NCBI RefSeq assembly: GCF_026107375.2
Contig: NZ_JAPCIA010000001.1
Span: forward strand, 744,001-808,000
Length of the DNA stretch: 64,000 bases
Reading direction: 5' to 3'
Source of the DNA: Sphingomonas sp. BT-65
Lineage (GTDB): Bacteria; Pseudomonadota; Alphaproteobacteria; Sphingomonadales; Sphingomonadaceae
In this document: in pieces, positions 36,380 to 44,564 of the stretch
Layout of the letters: each line of letters opens with the position of its first letter
How positions within the stretch are numbered: the stretch's first letter is position 1
The notes under the pieces: model-generated
Told to the model about the DNA's origin: nothing
The model's input: the letters and a program-made list of their open reading frames with translations, nothing else
Databases searched by the model: none
Position numbers and translations under genes: made by a program

Positions 36380-37114
36380 CTAGGCGGCGACCTTGAATTC
36401 GGGCTGCGGCAACAATTGCTCGATCTGCTCCGCGCCCAACGACTGCACGTCGAAAGTCACGTCCAAATGGTGCATGATCTCGATCACGCGCATGATGCTG
36501 CCTTTCCCCTGTCCCTTGGCCCCTTTTCGGACCGCGTTCTTCTTGGGATCCCAATAGAGTCGATGCAGCAATCGCACAAACTCGGTCGACCCCGCTAGGC
36601 CGAGCTCGGCCGTGCGGCTCATTACTTGCTCTTCCATCTTCGTCTGCTCGGACGCTTTGCCCAGCAGCACCCGCGCGTGCGGGCCGAAGCGATGCACCGC
36701 GACCACGCCGCCTCGAACGAGGTGTCTATGGCTATGGTCTTGGTTTCGCCCGGCAATTTTCTCGACGATGTGTCGCGAGCGAGCGCCGATGATGTAGTGG
36801 CCCTTCTCGAAGGGGAAGGTCGACCGCCAAAAGAACAACGACAGCCAGGGCCAGACGTTCGGTTCCGCGAGCATCTTGGTGAGGTTGTCCGTACCCACGT
36901 TGCCGGCGACCGACATGGCCAGATCGAACTTGGTCTCGAAGACGTTCTTGGAGAGCTTCCCGACGTGCAGATCGGCCGCGTACTTCGCGTCGTGCAGCAG
37001 CTCGACGGGCGGCGGCGCTGCCGTTCGCCGTTCATCGTCCGTGCGCTTCTCAAGATAGTCCGAGAACCTCTTCAGCCCCTCCGCCGTGAAGGCGCGGATC
37101 GGATAAGCGCTCAT
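36380..37114 (-). CDS. Defence-operon protein of unknown function, 244 aa
   Basis: I do not recognise a fold with confidence. The protein is soluble, with MLAEPNVWPWLSLFFWRSTFPFEKGHYI in the middle, a pattern reminiscent of proteins labelled DUF6339. No catalytic motif is evident. It is one base from the GHKL-nuclease gene and one base from the 271-aa gene upstream, so it is co-translated with them and is very likely an essential part of the same system. Confidence 0.75.
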   Translation of the reverse strand: MSAYPIRAFTAEGLKRFSDYLEKRTDDERRTAAPPPVELLHDAKYAADLHVGKLSKNVFETKFDLAMSVAGNVGTDNLTKMLAEPNVWPWLSLFFWRSTFPFEKGHYIIGARSRHIVEKIAGRNQDHSHRHLVRGGVVAVHRFGPHARVLLGKASEQTKMEEQVMSRTAELGLAGSTEFVRLLHRLYWDPKKNAVRKGAKGQGKGSIMRVIEIMHHLDVTFDVQSLGAEQIEQLLPQPEFKVAA

Positions 37115-37115
37115 G

Positions 37116-37931
37116 TCATGCCTCCGCGGCGGCCATGAGCCGCTCGTTGGTTTTCTCGGTCAATTTGTAGCGCGCCGCGAACGCGACCGCCGCCTCACGC
37201 ACCCATTTGTCGGCCAGGCCGAGTTGCGACGGGCCGTGCTCCAGCTGGGGAATGGGCTCGTCGTGAAAGCGCGAGACGTGCTCGATCCACTTCTTCCCCC
37301 ACGCCGCTTGCTGCAGGTCGTCGCGCAGGCACAGTCGAAAGAGCACCTCGCGAAACACCTGCGGCACGATCGCGCCGGCCAAGGCCGGATCATGCGTGAG
37401 ATAGTTCGCGTGATCGACCATCTCGCGATTGACCAAGACGACGGGTCCGGCCGCGTCCTCCTCCGACCAATCGATCATCCACGGCAGCTCGCCGAGATCC
37501 TCCGGACGGACGACGATGAGCTCCGCGCGGTCGGCCGGCGGAGCGTCGCCGTCGGAGGTGATCTTGTCGGCCTCGGCCAGCAGCCGACGGTCGTCCTTGT
37601 CGACGATCTTCAGCCGAAAGCTGATTCCCGCCGCGCCCTCGAAACCGTCGAGCGGCGCCTCGAATAGCGGGGCGGCCTTCCCCGTCAAATCCTTCACCGA
37701 TCCGACGACCTTCCGGAAATAGGAGGAGGTCGACATCCGCCACGCTTCGATCACCACATCGGCCGCGAGCCATATCGCCTGATCGTGCGGATGCTCGTCG
37801 GGCAGCTCCAGTCGCGTGAGTTGCGCGACGGCACCCCCGGATTCCGCTTCCTCGACGGCGAAGGTGAGCGCGTGCTGCGGAATGCGGACGCGATCCGTGA
37901 AGTTGAAGCGGCGCTGAACCTTACGCGGCAT
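37116..37931 (-). CDS. Defence-operon protein of unknown function, 271 aa
   Basis: No recognised domain. The N-terminal half looks beta-rich (FNFTDRVRIPQHALTFAVEE, AQLTRLELPD) and the C-terminal half alpha-helical (VFREVLFRLCLRDDLQQAAW). Overlaps the start of the downstream... upstream ATPase gene end by 11 bases and is one base from the 244-aa gene. Its place between two GHKL ATPases suggests a structural or adaptor role. Confidence 0.75.
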   Translation of the reverse strand: MPRKVQRRFNFTDRVRIPQHALTFAVEEAESGGAVAQLTRLELPDEHPHDQAIWLAADVVIEAWRMSTSSYFRKVVGSVKDLTGKAAPLFEAPLDGFEGAAGISFRLKIVDKDDRRLLAEADKITSDGDAPPADRAELIVVRPEDLGELPWMIDWSEEDAAGPVVLVNREMVDHANYLTHDPALAGAIVPQVFREVLFRLCLRDDLQQAAWGKKWIEHVSRFHDEPIPQLEHGPSQLGLADKWVREAAVAFAARYKLTEKTNERLMAAAEA

Positions 37932-39735
37932 GCGCGCCCTCCTCTTCGTCGATGTCGACCTCGACGAACAAGTCGCGCGACGGCAGGAATCCCGTGACCT
38001 TGACCTGGAAGCCCGGCTTCGCCTGCTCGATGATCAAGCCGCCCGGCTCCGCGGCGAAGGCACCGTCGCCTTCGGCCTCGATCGCGATTCCGCCCTTCGT
38101 GAGGTCGAAATCGTCCGGACTCCATCTCGGTTTGCCGCGCCGGCGGTCGTAGGCGACGGCCACCTTCGCGGCCAGCGCGCCGCCGCCTACCGCGGTCCGC
38201 TTGACCGTGAAACCGCCGGCGATGCGGGCGAGCTCGAAGGATTCCCCGCCCTTCTTGTCGATGTCGATCTTCTTCTTGTCGTCCTTGTCCTCGTCCTTTT
38301 TCTCCTTTTCTGGCGGCTTCCGCGTCCAGAAAAAGTCTTTGAGAGCGTCCTTGATCGCCGCGGGGCCTTCGGCGTGCGCGGCGATCTGATGCAGGTCGCG
38401 CAGCGCCATCCGAACGGTGCGCAGCACGTCTCCCGCCCCCTTGTACGAGTTCTTGACGCGATCGGCGATCCAGCGAGCGTGCGCCGGCCCCTCGGAATCC
38501 CCCAGGATTCGGGAGGCGGCGCCTTCGTCCGCGACAAGCAGCGCGACCGCAGATTTGCCGATGATCTTGGGCGTTTCGGGAACGCTGACGCGCCCGCGCA
38601 CATAGGTCTCTCGGGCGTCCTCGGCGCTGCCGGCGCGCCGGAGATACAATTTGACGGTCCCGATCTGCTCGGCTTCGCCCGTGGGGCGAACCGGTATCGG
38701 CAGCTCGACGGCCACGATTTCGTTGTCGGCCCAGGCCTTTCGGATCGCCGCCAGACCTTCTTCATCGAAATCGCTCGCCGCCAGACCGGCCTTGATCGAG
38801 GAGGCCGCCGGCTTGATCAGCGGCGGCGGCTGGTCCGAGGTGACGATCCGACTGAGTTCGACGGCCGCGGACAATTGCGGCAGCGAGGCCGCCGCCGCCG
38901 CCGCGATCGTATCCCGGTCGAGCACGACGTCGTCGACCTCCACGATCAGGCGCCCCGACAGTATCTGGTGAAAGCAATGCTCTATGGCGGCGGCCACGAG
39001 CTTTTCCGCCGTCAACGCCTTCGACGGAAAGGGGACCACGACGGAGAGACCCGGCTCGTCGTCCCGCGCCAGGTCGAAATCGGCGATGAACGTGTCGGCC
39101 TCGTCGCCCTGGAACGGGCGGGGCCACTCATCGAGATTGGCGGGGGAAAACAGCCCGTATGCGTCGTAATGCGCCTCATCGCCTGGAATGCGATGGAATT
39201 TCAGGGCGGCCTGGCCGTACAACAGCTTCTCGCCGTCGTCGGACCTGCGCGTCACCCCGAAGACGAAACGCAGCTGCGACCCGGCGGCGATGGTGCTCTT
39301 TCCCACGCCGTGACGGCCGCCCGAGACCCCGCCTTTCCCGGAGTCGCCGTAGCGCTTCCAAAAGCGGATGAAGCCGCTGTCGTCGTCATCGTCGGAATCG
39401 TAGGCTCCGAGCAGGCCCGACGTCCCGAAATCCTCAATGGCGAGAAATGGGACCGCCCCGGTTGCGTCGAGCGTCGATGCGGCCGCCTCGTCGCAAGCCT
39501 CGAGATGGACCCGCAACCCTTTCAAATAGTGGTTGTGGAAGACGTCGCGGTCGATCTCGCCGAACCGAAACTTCAATCGGACGGCATCGACGCCCTTGCG
39601 CGCCGCGTCGCCGCTGTTCTGGCTGACCTCTCGGACCAGAGACTGCGCTATATCGCGGTTCTCATCGACGAAAAACTCGTCGTGCTTAGGGTTGGAGGCG
39701 ACGCTCCATTTGCCGAGAGGGTTGAAGTTCCACAT
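37921..39735 (-). CDS. Second GHKL-type ATPase, 604 aa
   Basis: Histidine-kinase-like ATPase fold: N-box REVSQNSGDA (Glu36, Asn40, Asp43), G1 box AIEDFGTSGL (Asp102) and glycine lid GGRHGVGKST (about 139-148). The middle has paired PIPVRPTGE and ETYVRGRVSVPETP segments. A lysine/aspartate-rich hinge (about residues 475-500) precedes a C-terminal beta-rich domain. It differs in length and sequence from the GHKL-nuclease at 34,189, so this operon encodes two distinct ATPases. Starts two bases after the small 84-aa gene. Confidence 0.8.
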   Translation of the reverse strand: MWNFNPLGKWSVASNPKHDEFFVDENRDIAQSLVREVSQNSGDAARKGVDAVRLKFRFGEIDRDVFHNHYLKGLRVHLEACDEAAASTLDATGAVPFLAIEDFGTSGLLGAYDSDDDDDSGFIRFWKRYGDSGKGGVSGGRHGVGKSTIAAGSQLRFVFGVTRRSDDGEKLLYGQAALKFHRIPGDEAHYDAYGLFSPANLDEWPRPFQGDEADTFIADFDLARDDEPGLSVVVPFPSKALTAEKLVAAAIEHCFHQILSGRLIVEVDDVVLDRDTIAAAAAASLPQLSAAVELSRIVTSDQPPPLIKPAASSIKAGLAASDFDEEGLAAIRKAWADNEIVAVELPIPVRPTGEAEQIGTVKLYLRRAGSAEDARETYVRGRVSVPETPKIIGKSAVALLVADEGAASRILGDSEGPAHARWIADRVKNSYKGAGDVLRTVRMALRDLHQIAAHAEGPAAIKDALKDFFWTRKPPEKEKKDEDKDDKKKIDIDKKGGESFELARIAGGFTVKRTAVGGGALAAKVAVAYDRRRGKPRWSPDDFDLTKGGIAIEAEGDGAFAAEPGGLIIEQAKPGFQVKVTGFLPSRDLFVEVDIDEEEGAHAA

Positions 39736-39737
39736 CG

Positions 39738-39992
39738 TTAGAGCTTGAACTCGATCTTGTTTTTCACGGGCGTGTCGCTGAAGCGGCGCTGCATGCTATC
39801 GATTTCCTTGCCCAGCGCAGCCGCAATCTTCTTCACATCGGCGTCGTTGAATTCGTAAGCCGCTCGATTGGACAGGTTGCCGATCAGGCGGATCGCCCGG
39901 ATCGCGTTGCCCACGCGCTTCTCGGCGATACGAACGAACTTGGCGCGCCGGTCGTCGCCGCCCTCTTTCGCGGCGCCTTTGGATGTAGCCAT
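39738..39992 (-). CDS. Small helical defence-operon protein, 84 aa
   Basis: A short basic protein with one clear conserved-looking stretch, RVGNAIRAIRLIGNLSNRAAYEFNDADVKKIAAALGKEID. Predicted all-helical. It sits two bases before the second GHKL ATPase and is the first gene after an AT-rich promoter region. I recall similar small proteins beside Vsr and ATPase genes, but the function is unknown. Confidence 0.75.
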   Translation of the reverse strand: MATSKGAAKEGGDDRRAKFVRIAEKRVGNAIRAIRLIGNLSNRAAYEFNDADVKKIAAALGKEIDSMQRRFSDTPVKNKIEFKL

Positions 39993-40170
39993 TTCGCGTC
40001 TCCTTTCGCATCGGGGCGATAACGAGGATCGCAGGGATTGTCAAATATACGCGATAATTTTTACGATATATTGCGTGTATTGCCCAGCAATGGGTCGCGA
40101 TATTCCCACGATAAATTGTCGATTATACGCGGAGATTTGCGCTTCCTGGATGGCGCGCCTGGCGCTTTCT
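39993..40170 (-). promoter_or_regulatory. AT-rich promoter/operator region of the defence operon
   Basis: By far the most AT-rich stretch of this region. TATACGCG occurs twice (about 40,045 and 40,133), with CGATAATTTTTACGATATATTGCG and GCGATATTCCCACGATAAATTG showing repeated CGATA units. It is probably the promoter and an operator for the seven-gene minus-strand run, with Vsr upstream. Confidence 0.5.
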
Positions 40171-40593
40171 CTAGCGCGCGGAATCGAGGAATGCGGCTGC
40201 GCAGGCTAGCGTTGCGGCCGTGTCGCGCAGCTCGCATTCCCAGATGACGAGAGCCTCCCAACCAAGCGCTTGAAGGCGCTCCAGCGCGGCTTTGTCCCGA
40301 GCCTCATTCGCTTCGAGCTTCGCCGACCAATAATCGGTTCTTGATTTGGGCACGCGCGCGCGCCGGCAGGAAGGATCGCGATGGGAGTGCCAGAAGCACC
40401 CATGAATGAAGATGACTTTTCGCCGCGCCGGGAAAACGAGGTCGGGTCTGCCGGGAAGATTCTTTCGGTGCAGGCGGAAACGATATCCCGCCCGGTGCAG
40501 GAGGGAGCGCACGACGAGTTCGGGGCGGGTGTCCGCGCTCCGCACCGCCCGCATGATGGCGCTTCTCTTTTCAGTGTCGAATGTGTCGGCCAC
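40171..40593 (-). CDS. vsr: Vsr-type very short patch repair endonuclease
   Basis: 140-aa nuclease with the family signature: MRAVRSADTRPELVVRSLLHRAGYRFRLH, then LPGRPDLVFPARRKVIFIHGCFWHSH including the catalytic Asp and His, and a C-terminal VIWECEL. Vsr nicks at T:G mismatches made by deamination of 5-methylcytosine, protecting sites modified by a cytosine methyltransferase; one is encoded at the far end of this operon. Start is GTG at 40,593 with GGAGG upstream. In systems with GHKL ATPases it may instead serve as a restriction nuclease. Confidence 0.93.
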   Translation of the reverse strand: MADTFDTEKRSAIMRAVRSADTRPELVVRSLLHRAGYRFRLHRKNLPGRPDLVFPARRKVIFIHGCFWHSHRDPSCRRARVPKSRTDYWSAKLEANEARDKAALERLQALGWEALVIWECELRDTAATLACAAAFLDSAR

Positions 40594-40650
40594 GTTCCAG
40601 GCCCTCCACCTCCGAGCTAGGGATCAAACGATCGGCGGCGCGCCGCCGCG

Positions 40651-41328
40651 TCACGCGGGCGCGGCCCGCGCCTCGATCCAGTCGTGAACGGCGAACAGGA
40701 AATCGTTGTGGGTGAGATCGTCGGGGTCGATCCGGCGCGGCGCCAGCAGCGCCCCGGCCTCCGCCTGAAAGGCCCGATAGTCCGCTTGCAGCGCCGCCGC
40801 TCCGCGGAGCGGCGGCGCATTGCGCGGCCGATGCTCGGACAGCCAGTTGCGGACGCAGCGGATCGCTTCGTCCGGGTCCTTTCCATGCGCCTCGATGTCC
40901 TGGCCGCTGATGTCGGAAATGGCGGCATCGTAGCGATGGCGCTCGGCGTCGAGGATCAGCGCGCGCTTGCGCCGGTGCCGCTTCTCACCGAGCAGGCGGG
41001 CGCCGAGATGAAGCCCAAGTTCCAGCGGCATGTTGAAGCGCGGCAGGCCACCCGGATCGACCTCGATGCGAGACAGGTCGTGAATGCCCCAATCGCACTC
41101 ACCGATCATCGCTGCGATCTTGGCGACGCGAACCTCCGCGCCGTCCGTTGAGTCGAGCGCACAACGCGGATGATAGCCCGACGCGATGACGGTAAAGACC
41201 ATCGCGCGGAAGATCGGCTTGAACCCGTCGTCGAACGGACAGTTGATGAAAACCGACTTGGAAGCGGGGGGCTTACGCCTGGGCGGGTTCGCCACGCGAC
41301 CGCTCGGCGTTGCTCCGAAAGCCCTCAC
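40651..41328 (-). CDS. Rossmann-like protein of a TIR/deoxyribosyltransferase-type family
   Basis: 225-aa protein with SVFINCPFDDGFKPIFRAMVFTVIASGYHPRCALD, then IGECDWGIHDLSRIEVD and LPRFNMPLELGLHLGA. This matches a widespread uncharacterised family, and the strand-loop-helix opening and Asp/Glu positions resemble TIR, SEFIR or nucleoside deoxyribosyltransferase folds. A nucleotide- or NAD-related effector role is inference. Start at 41,328 overlaps the upstream small gene by 56 bases; a GTG at 41,295 is an alternative that reduces the overlap. Confidence 0.65.
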   Translation of the reverse strand: MRAFGATPSGRVANPPRRKPPASKSVFINCPFDDGFKPIFRAMVFTVIASGYHPRCALDSTDGAEVRVAKIAAMIGECDWGIHDLSRIEVDPGGLPRFNMPLELGLHLGARLLGEKRHRRKRALILDAERHRYDAAISDISGQDIEAHGKDPDEAIRCVRNWLSEHRPRNAPPLRGAAALQADYRAFQAEAGALLAPRRIDPDDLTHNDFLFAVHDWIEARAAPA

Positions 41329-41455
41329 GGATCGCCTGGGCCAGCGGCGAGCGCCGGCCCGTCACTGGGGCGATCTTGATTCCGTGATAGACTACGGTGC
41401 GATCGGGCTGCGAAGCCCGTCGCGTGCGAGTCTTCTTTTTCGCCGTCGTCGTCAT
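41273..41455 (-). CDS. Small basic protein, 60 aa, paired with the Rossmann-like gene
   Basis: Begins MTTTAKKKTRTRRASQPD and continues VVYHGIKIAPVTGRRSPLAQAIREGF. Highly basic N-terminus suggests nucleic acid or partner binding. It overlaps the downstream Rossmann-like gene on the same strand, an arrangement typical of toxin-antitoxin or effector-immunity pairs. No known family recognised. Confidence 0.5.
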   Translation of the reverse strand: MTTTAKKKTRTRRASQPDRTVVYHGIKIAPVTGRRSPLAQAIREGFRSNAERSRGEPAQA

Positions 41456-41540
41456 ATCCCCTATATGCGGTTTTAGGTCTCGGCAGACAAGATCGCCTGC
41501 ACTGGATTCGACGCACGAACGCGCCCGTGGGGCAGCACGT

Positions 41541-42806
41541 TCACGCATAGCGCGCGAACGGAATCACGTTGGTGGTCGGCTCGCGCCCTTCGATCAGATT
41601 TCCGAGATGGAGCGCCCAGATGTCGAGCGCCTTCCGCTTCTCGGGATCATAGCGATAGCGGTTGTAAACGCCGGCCACGCCCGCGCGTGTGCCGCTGATA
41701 TGGTTGAGCACCGCTTCGGTCACTTCCACCGGAACGCCCAGCGCCTGCATGTTGGTGGCGCCCGTCCGGCGGAGATCGTGCAGGCGCCAAGGCGCGAATT
41801 CGACCTCGTCCGGATCTTCGCCGCGCTTCTCGGCGCGCTCGCGCATGATCTCTAGCATCCGTGCGTCGAGCGCCTTCTTGGCCTTGGAGAAGCCGGAGAC
41901 CGCTGTGGTGCCGGTGGTGGTGAACACCAGCCCCTTCCGCTTCGGGCCGAAGCACTCAAGTTCGGCGATCGCAAGCGCGCTCAAATGGACGCGATGCGCC
42001 TCATCGTTCTTGGCCCGTTCGTCCGGCAGCTCCCACATGGCTGCGTCGAGCTCGATCTCGCGCCAGTCGACCGCCGCCACCTCCTCGCGCCGCTGCAATG
42101 TGAGGATGAGCAGCCGGAAGCAGCCCCGCCACACATCGGCCAGATCGGCGGCCGCCAGCCAGGCGCAGATCAGCTCCTCGCGATTTAGCACGCGCTTACG
42201 AGCGGGCACGGGCTTGGGGCCTTTCATCCCGGCGATGGGCGACGCCTCAAGGTCGCCTTCGTCGACCGCCCAGTTGAAGAATTTGCGCAAGACGGAATGA
42301 ACGAGCTTCTTCTGGCCAGGCCGATCGCTGTAGCTGTCGAGCAGCTCGGTCACGTCCTTGCGCTTGAGCGCGGTGATGGGCTTGTTCTCGAAGTGGGGCT
42401 TGGCCGCGTTCATCACGCTCTCGCCATCCTCCCAACTGTCGACCCAATGGACCTTCAGATAGAGTTCGACGAACCGATCAGCGTAGCCGTCGAACGCCAG
42501 GAGTTCGGCCTGCTTCTTCGCCTCCCGCTTTTCCTCGATGGGATCGACACCCTGCTTGACCTTGAACAGGAAGCCTTCGGCAAACTCCCGAGCGGTCGCC
42601 GGCGTCCAGGGACTGCCATGAATGCCGATCGTGGTCCGGCGAGCCGGCCCGCCGTCGATGCGATATTGAATGACGTAGGATTTGACGGCTCGGGGCGTGA
42701 TCCGCAGACCAAAGCCCTTGAGCTCAGTGTCCCATAGGAACGTATCGCCTTGCGCAGCCGGCTCGGCAGCATCTACGACCCGTTTCGAGATTTTCTCGTT
42801 CGCCAT
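41541..42806 (-). CDS. P4-type tyrosine integrase
   Basis: 421-aa integrase. The N-terminal DUF4102 arm-binding domain has DTELKGFGLRITPRAVKSYVIQYR. The catalytic domain has the first Arg in ILTLQRREEVAAVDW, HDLRRTGATNM (His-x-x-Arg), the later His in LNHISG and the nucleophilic Tyr in VYNRYRYD. ATG 42,806 begins MANEKISK. It lies at the edge of the defence island and 146 bp from the tRNA fragment, so it likely inserted the island there. Confidence 0.92.
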   Translation of the reverse strand: MANEKISKRVVDAAEPAAQGDTFLWDTELKGFGLRITPRAVKSYVIQYRIDGGPARRTTIGIHGSPWTPATAREFAEGFLFKVKQGVDPIEEKREAKKQAELLAFDGYADRFVELYLKVHWVDSWEDGESVMNAAKPHFENKPITALKRKDVTELLDSYSDRPGQKKLVHSVLRKFFNWAVDEGDLEASPIAGMKGPKPVPARKRVLNREELICAWLAAADLADVWRGCFRLLILTLQRREEVAAVDWREIELDAAMWELPDERAKNDEAHRVHLSALAIAELECFGPKRKGLVFTTTGTTAVSGFSKAKKALDARMLEIMRERAEKRGEDPDEVEFAPWRLHDLRRTGATNMQALGVPVEVTEAVLNHISGTRAGVAGVYNRYRYDPEKRKALDIWALHLGNLIEGREPTTNVIPFARYA

Positions 42807-42951
42807 CTTACAGAACCCACGTAATCGCCACGTAATCAATTGGGCGGCAACCGAGGCTCAACGTAGCAAACTTCGTCGTAGAAATCCACTGTAGTTTCAA
42901 TGTCTTGTCCCGCTCCAGCGTAGGCAGTCGCGTCCAAGACAAGGCCAAAAT

Positions 42952-43000
42952 TCAACTCTTAATCAGCGGGTCCTTGGTTCGAGCCCAAGTGCGTCCACCA
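42952..43000 (+). repeat. tRNA-Lys 3' fragment, probable attachment (att) junction
   Basis: AACTCTTAATCAGCGGG is an anticodon arm with a CTT anticodon, followed by a T-arm CTTGG-TTCGAGC-CCAAG and an acceptor end TGCGTCCACCA. The 5' half of the tRNA is missing to the left, so this is not a working gene. Such 3' tRNA ends are the usual crossover sites of tyrosine integrases. It separates two integrase genes. Confidence 0.75.
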
Positions 43001-43017
43001 TCCTTTCTCCTTATATC

Positions 43018-44118
43018 TCAACATCTTACGCCGTCTTGTGACGCCAAAATCAGCACGCCCTTGCGCGGGGCTGTGGGTGATTTTGCACCATCGACTTCCG
43101 CAGTTTTCCGCGCCTCTCCGTCTTCGCGGATTTTCGGCACAAAAGTCAGCTGGTCGGCATAGGGCTGAAGGTGCTTCACCGACATGTGCGCATAGCGCCG
43201 CACCATCGATTCCGACTTCCAGCCGCCCAGCTCCTGCAGCACCCAGGTGGGCACGTCGCTCTGCCGAAGCCAGCTCGCCCAGGTGTGCCTCAGATCGTGC
43301 CAGCGAAAATCGGTGATCCCGCATTTCGCCAGCGCGGCGCGCCAGGTGCGTGTGTTCGCCGAGCGAAGCGGCTTGCCCCGATAGGTGAACACATGCGTCT
43401 TGTGCTTGCCGGCCTGCCGTTCGAGCACGGCCATCGCGACGTCGTTGAGCGGGACCCCTAAGGCGTCGCCGTTCTTGGTGTCGCCATGCGCGATCGTCGC
43501 CATCCGTCTGCCAAGCTGCACCCGGTCCCAGGTGAGACCCAGCACATTGCCCTGACGCAGCCCCGTCGCGAGCGCAAACACGACCACGTCACGCTGATGC
43601 TCGGGCAATTCCTCGAGCAGCCGTTCGGCCTGCTCCTCGGTGATCCACCGAACCCGGACCTTGCCGCCGCGGCTGTAGGTCTTGAACGCCGGCACCCGAT
43701 CGATCCATTCCCATTCCCGCATCGCCCGCCGGAAGATGGCGCGGATGAGCGCCACGTAGAGATCCTTGGTGCGATCCGAGCATCGGATATGCTTCTCGAT
43801 CAGCCGGTCGATCAGCTCCCGGTCGATCTGGTCGAGAAGCTTGCCTCTCAAATGACCAGTGAACCAACGGATGCGCTGCACATCGTCCCGATAGGACTTC
43901 TTGCCCGCCTTCTCCTTGAGCCATCGGACTGCCGCGTCATCCCAGCTGCGCTGGGGCTTGCGCTTCAGCCTGAGCTGATCCCACATCTCGGCCTTCAGCC
44001 TGTCGTGGTATTCCTTCGCCTTCTCCCGGTCGGTGGTGCCAGTAGAATGTCTAACTCGGCTTCCGTCCGGGCCTGTGAAGTCGACGTAATATCGACCTGC
44101 ACGTTTCCAGAGTGCCAT
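43018..44118 (-). CDS. Tyrosine integrase of the degraded conjugative element
   Basis: 366-aa phage-type integrase. Catalytic features: ALATGLRQGNVLGLTW (Arg), WHDLRHTWASWL (His-x-x-Arg), LQELGGWKSESMVRRYAHMS with the nucleophilic Tyr. An N-terminal SAM-like core-binding domain spans about residues 60-160. Its 3' end lies 18 bp from the tRNA-Lys fragment, the expected position for an integrase using that site. It differs in family from the neighbouring P4-type integrase. The HTH gene overlaps its 5' end. Confidence 0.92.
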   Translation of the reverse strand: MALWKRAGRYYVDFTGPDGSRVRHSTGTTDREKAKEYHDRLKAEMWDQLRLKRKPQRSWDDAAVRWLKEKAGKKSYRDDVQRIRWFTGHLRGKLLDQIDRELIDRLIEKHIRCSDRTKDLYVALIRAIFRRAMREWEWIDRVPAFKTYSRGGKVRVRWITEEQAERLLEELPEHQRDVVVFALATGLRQGNVLGLTWDRVQLGRRMATIAHGDTKNGDALGVPLNDVAMAVLERQAGKHKTHVFTYRGKPLRSANTRTWRAALAKCGITDFRWHDLRHTWASWLRQSDVPTWVLQELGGWKSESMVRRYAHMSVKHLQPYADQLTFVPKIREDGEARKTAEVDGAKSPTAPRKGVLILASQDGVRC

Positions 44119-44324
44119 ATTGCCTCCTTGGTTGAGGCACTCGGCTGCATTCGTGCAGCCGCAGAATAGGTCGCCCGAGTCGCCGCCACAAGGTCGGCCT
44201 CAACGAACCGCCAGGCACGGCCGATGCGTGCGCCGGGAACGAGACCGAGCCGCACCCAGCTGCGCAGGGTATTCGGGTGCACCTTGAGCATGGCGGCTGC
44301 GTCGCGGAGCGTGAGCAGACGCAT
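43995..44324 (-). CDS. Excisionase-like helix-turn-helix protein
   Basis: 109-aa protein; residues 1-55 (LLTLRDAAAMLKVHPNTLRSWVRLGLVPGARIGRAWRFVEADLVAA) form a MerR/excisionase-type winged helix. The remaining half overlaps the integrase start region by 124 bases in another frame, so the true functional part may be the first 60 residues. Position directly before the integrase suggests control of excision or of integrase expression. Confidence 0.75.
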   Translation of the reverse strand: MRLLTLRDAAAMLKVHPNTLRSWVRLGLVPGARIGRAWRFVEADLVAATRATYSAAARMQPSASTKEAIWHSGNVQVDITSTSQARTEAELDILLAPPTGRRRRNTTTG

Positions 44325-44331
44325 GGGACTC

Positions 44332-44562
44332 TCATCCCGCCTTGCCGGGGCCCCCGCCCTTCCTCGCCCTGGCGAATGCGCGGTCGCTCTCGAGGAACGC
44401 GGCGAGCATCGCCGGCACGAGCTCGGCGACCGGCTCGCCGCGGCCATAGGCCTGCTCGTACATCGCGGCATAGTCGGCGAGCGCGGCGGCAAGCTCCGGC
44501 GCGACGCTGATCGACATCTTGACTGGCGTGCGGTCCGGCAGCCTGGGAAGCTTGAGGTCCAT
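44332..44562 (-). CDS. DUF2274 domain-containing protein
   Basis: 76-aa protein starting MDLKLPRLPDRTPVKMSISVAPELAAALADYAAMYEQAYG, the usual DUF2274 pattern, followed by LVPAMLAAFLESDRAF. Probably a ribbon-helix-helix-like DNA-binding fold. It accompanies trbI in alphaproteobacterial Trb operons and here follows the second trbI by two bases. The intact trb operon at 22.9-31.2 kb lacks this gene. Confidence 0.85.
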   Translation of the reverse strand: MDLKLPRLPDRTPVKMSISVAPELAAALADYAAMYEQAYGRGEPVAELVPAMLAAFLESDRAFARARKGGGPGKAG

Positions 44563-44564
44563 CG

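Noticed and set aside
37930..39741. 603-aa plus-strand frame opposite the second GHKL ATPase
   Set aside because: Mirror frame; ATPase boxes are only on the minus strand.
42952..43000. Functional tRNA gene
   Set aside because: The 5' half (acceptor and D arm) is absent.
42959..43324. Short protein ending THLGSNQGPAD on the minus strand
   Set aside because: Known artefact of translating a tRNA; the sequence is the tRNA-Lys fragment.
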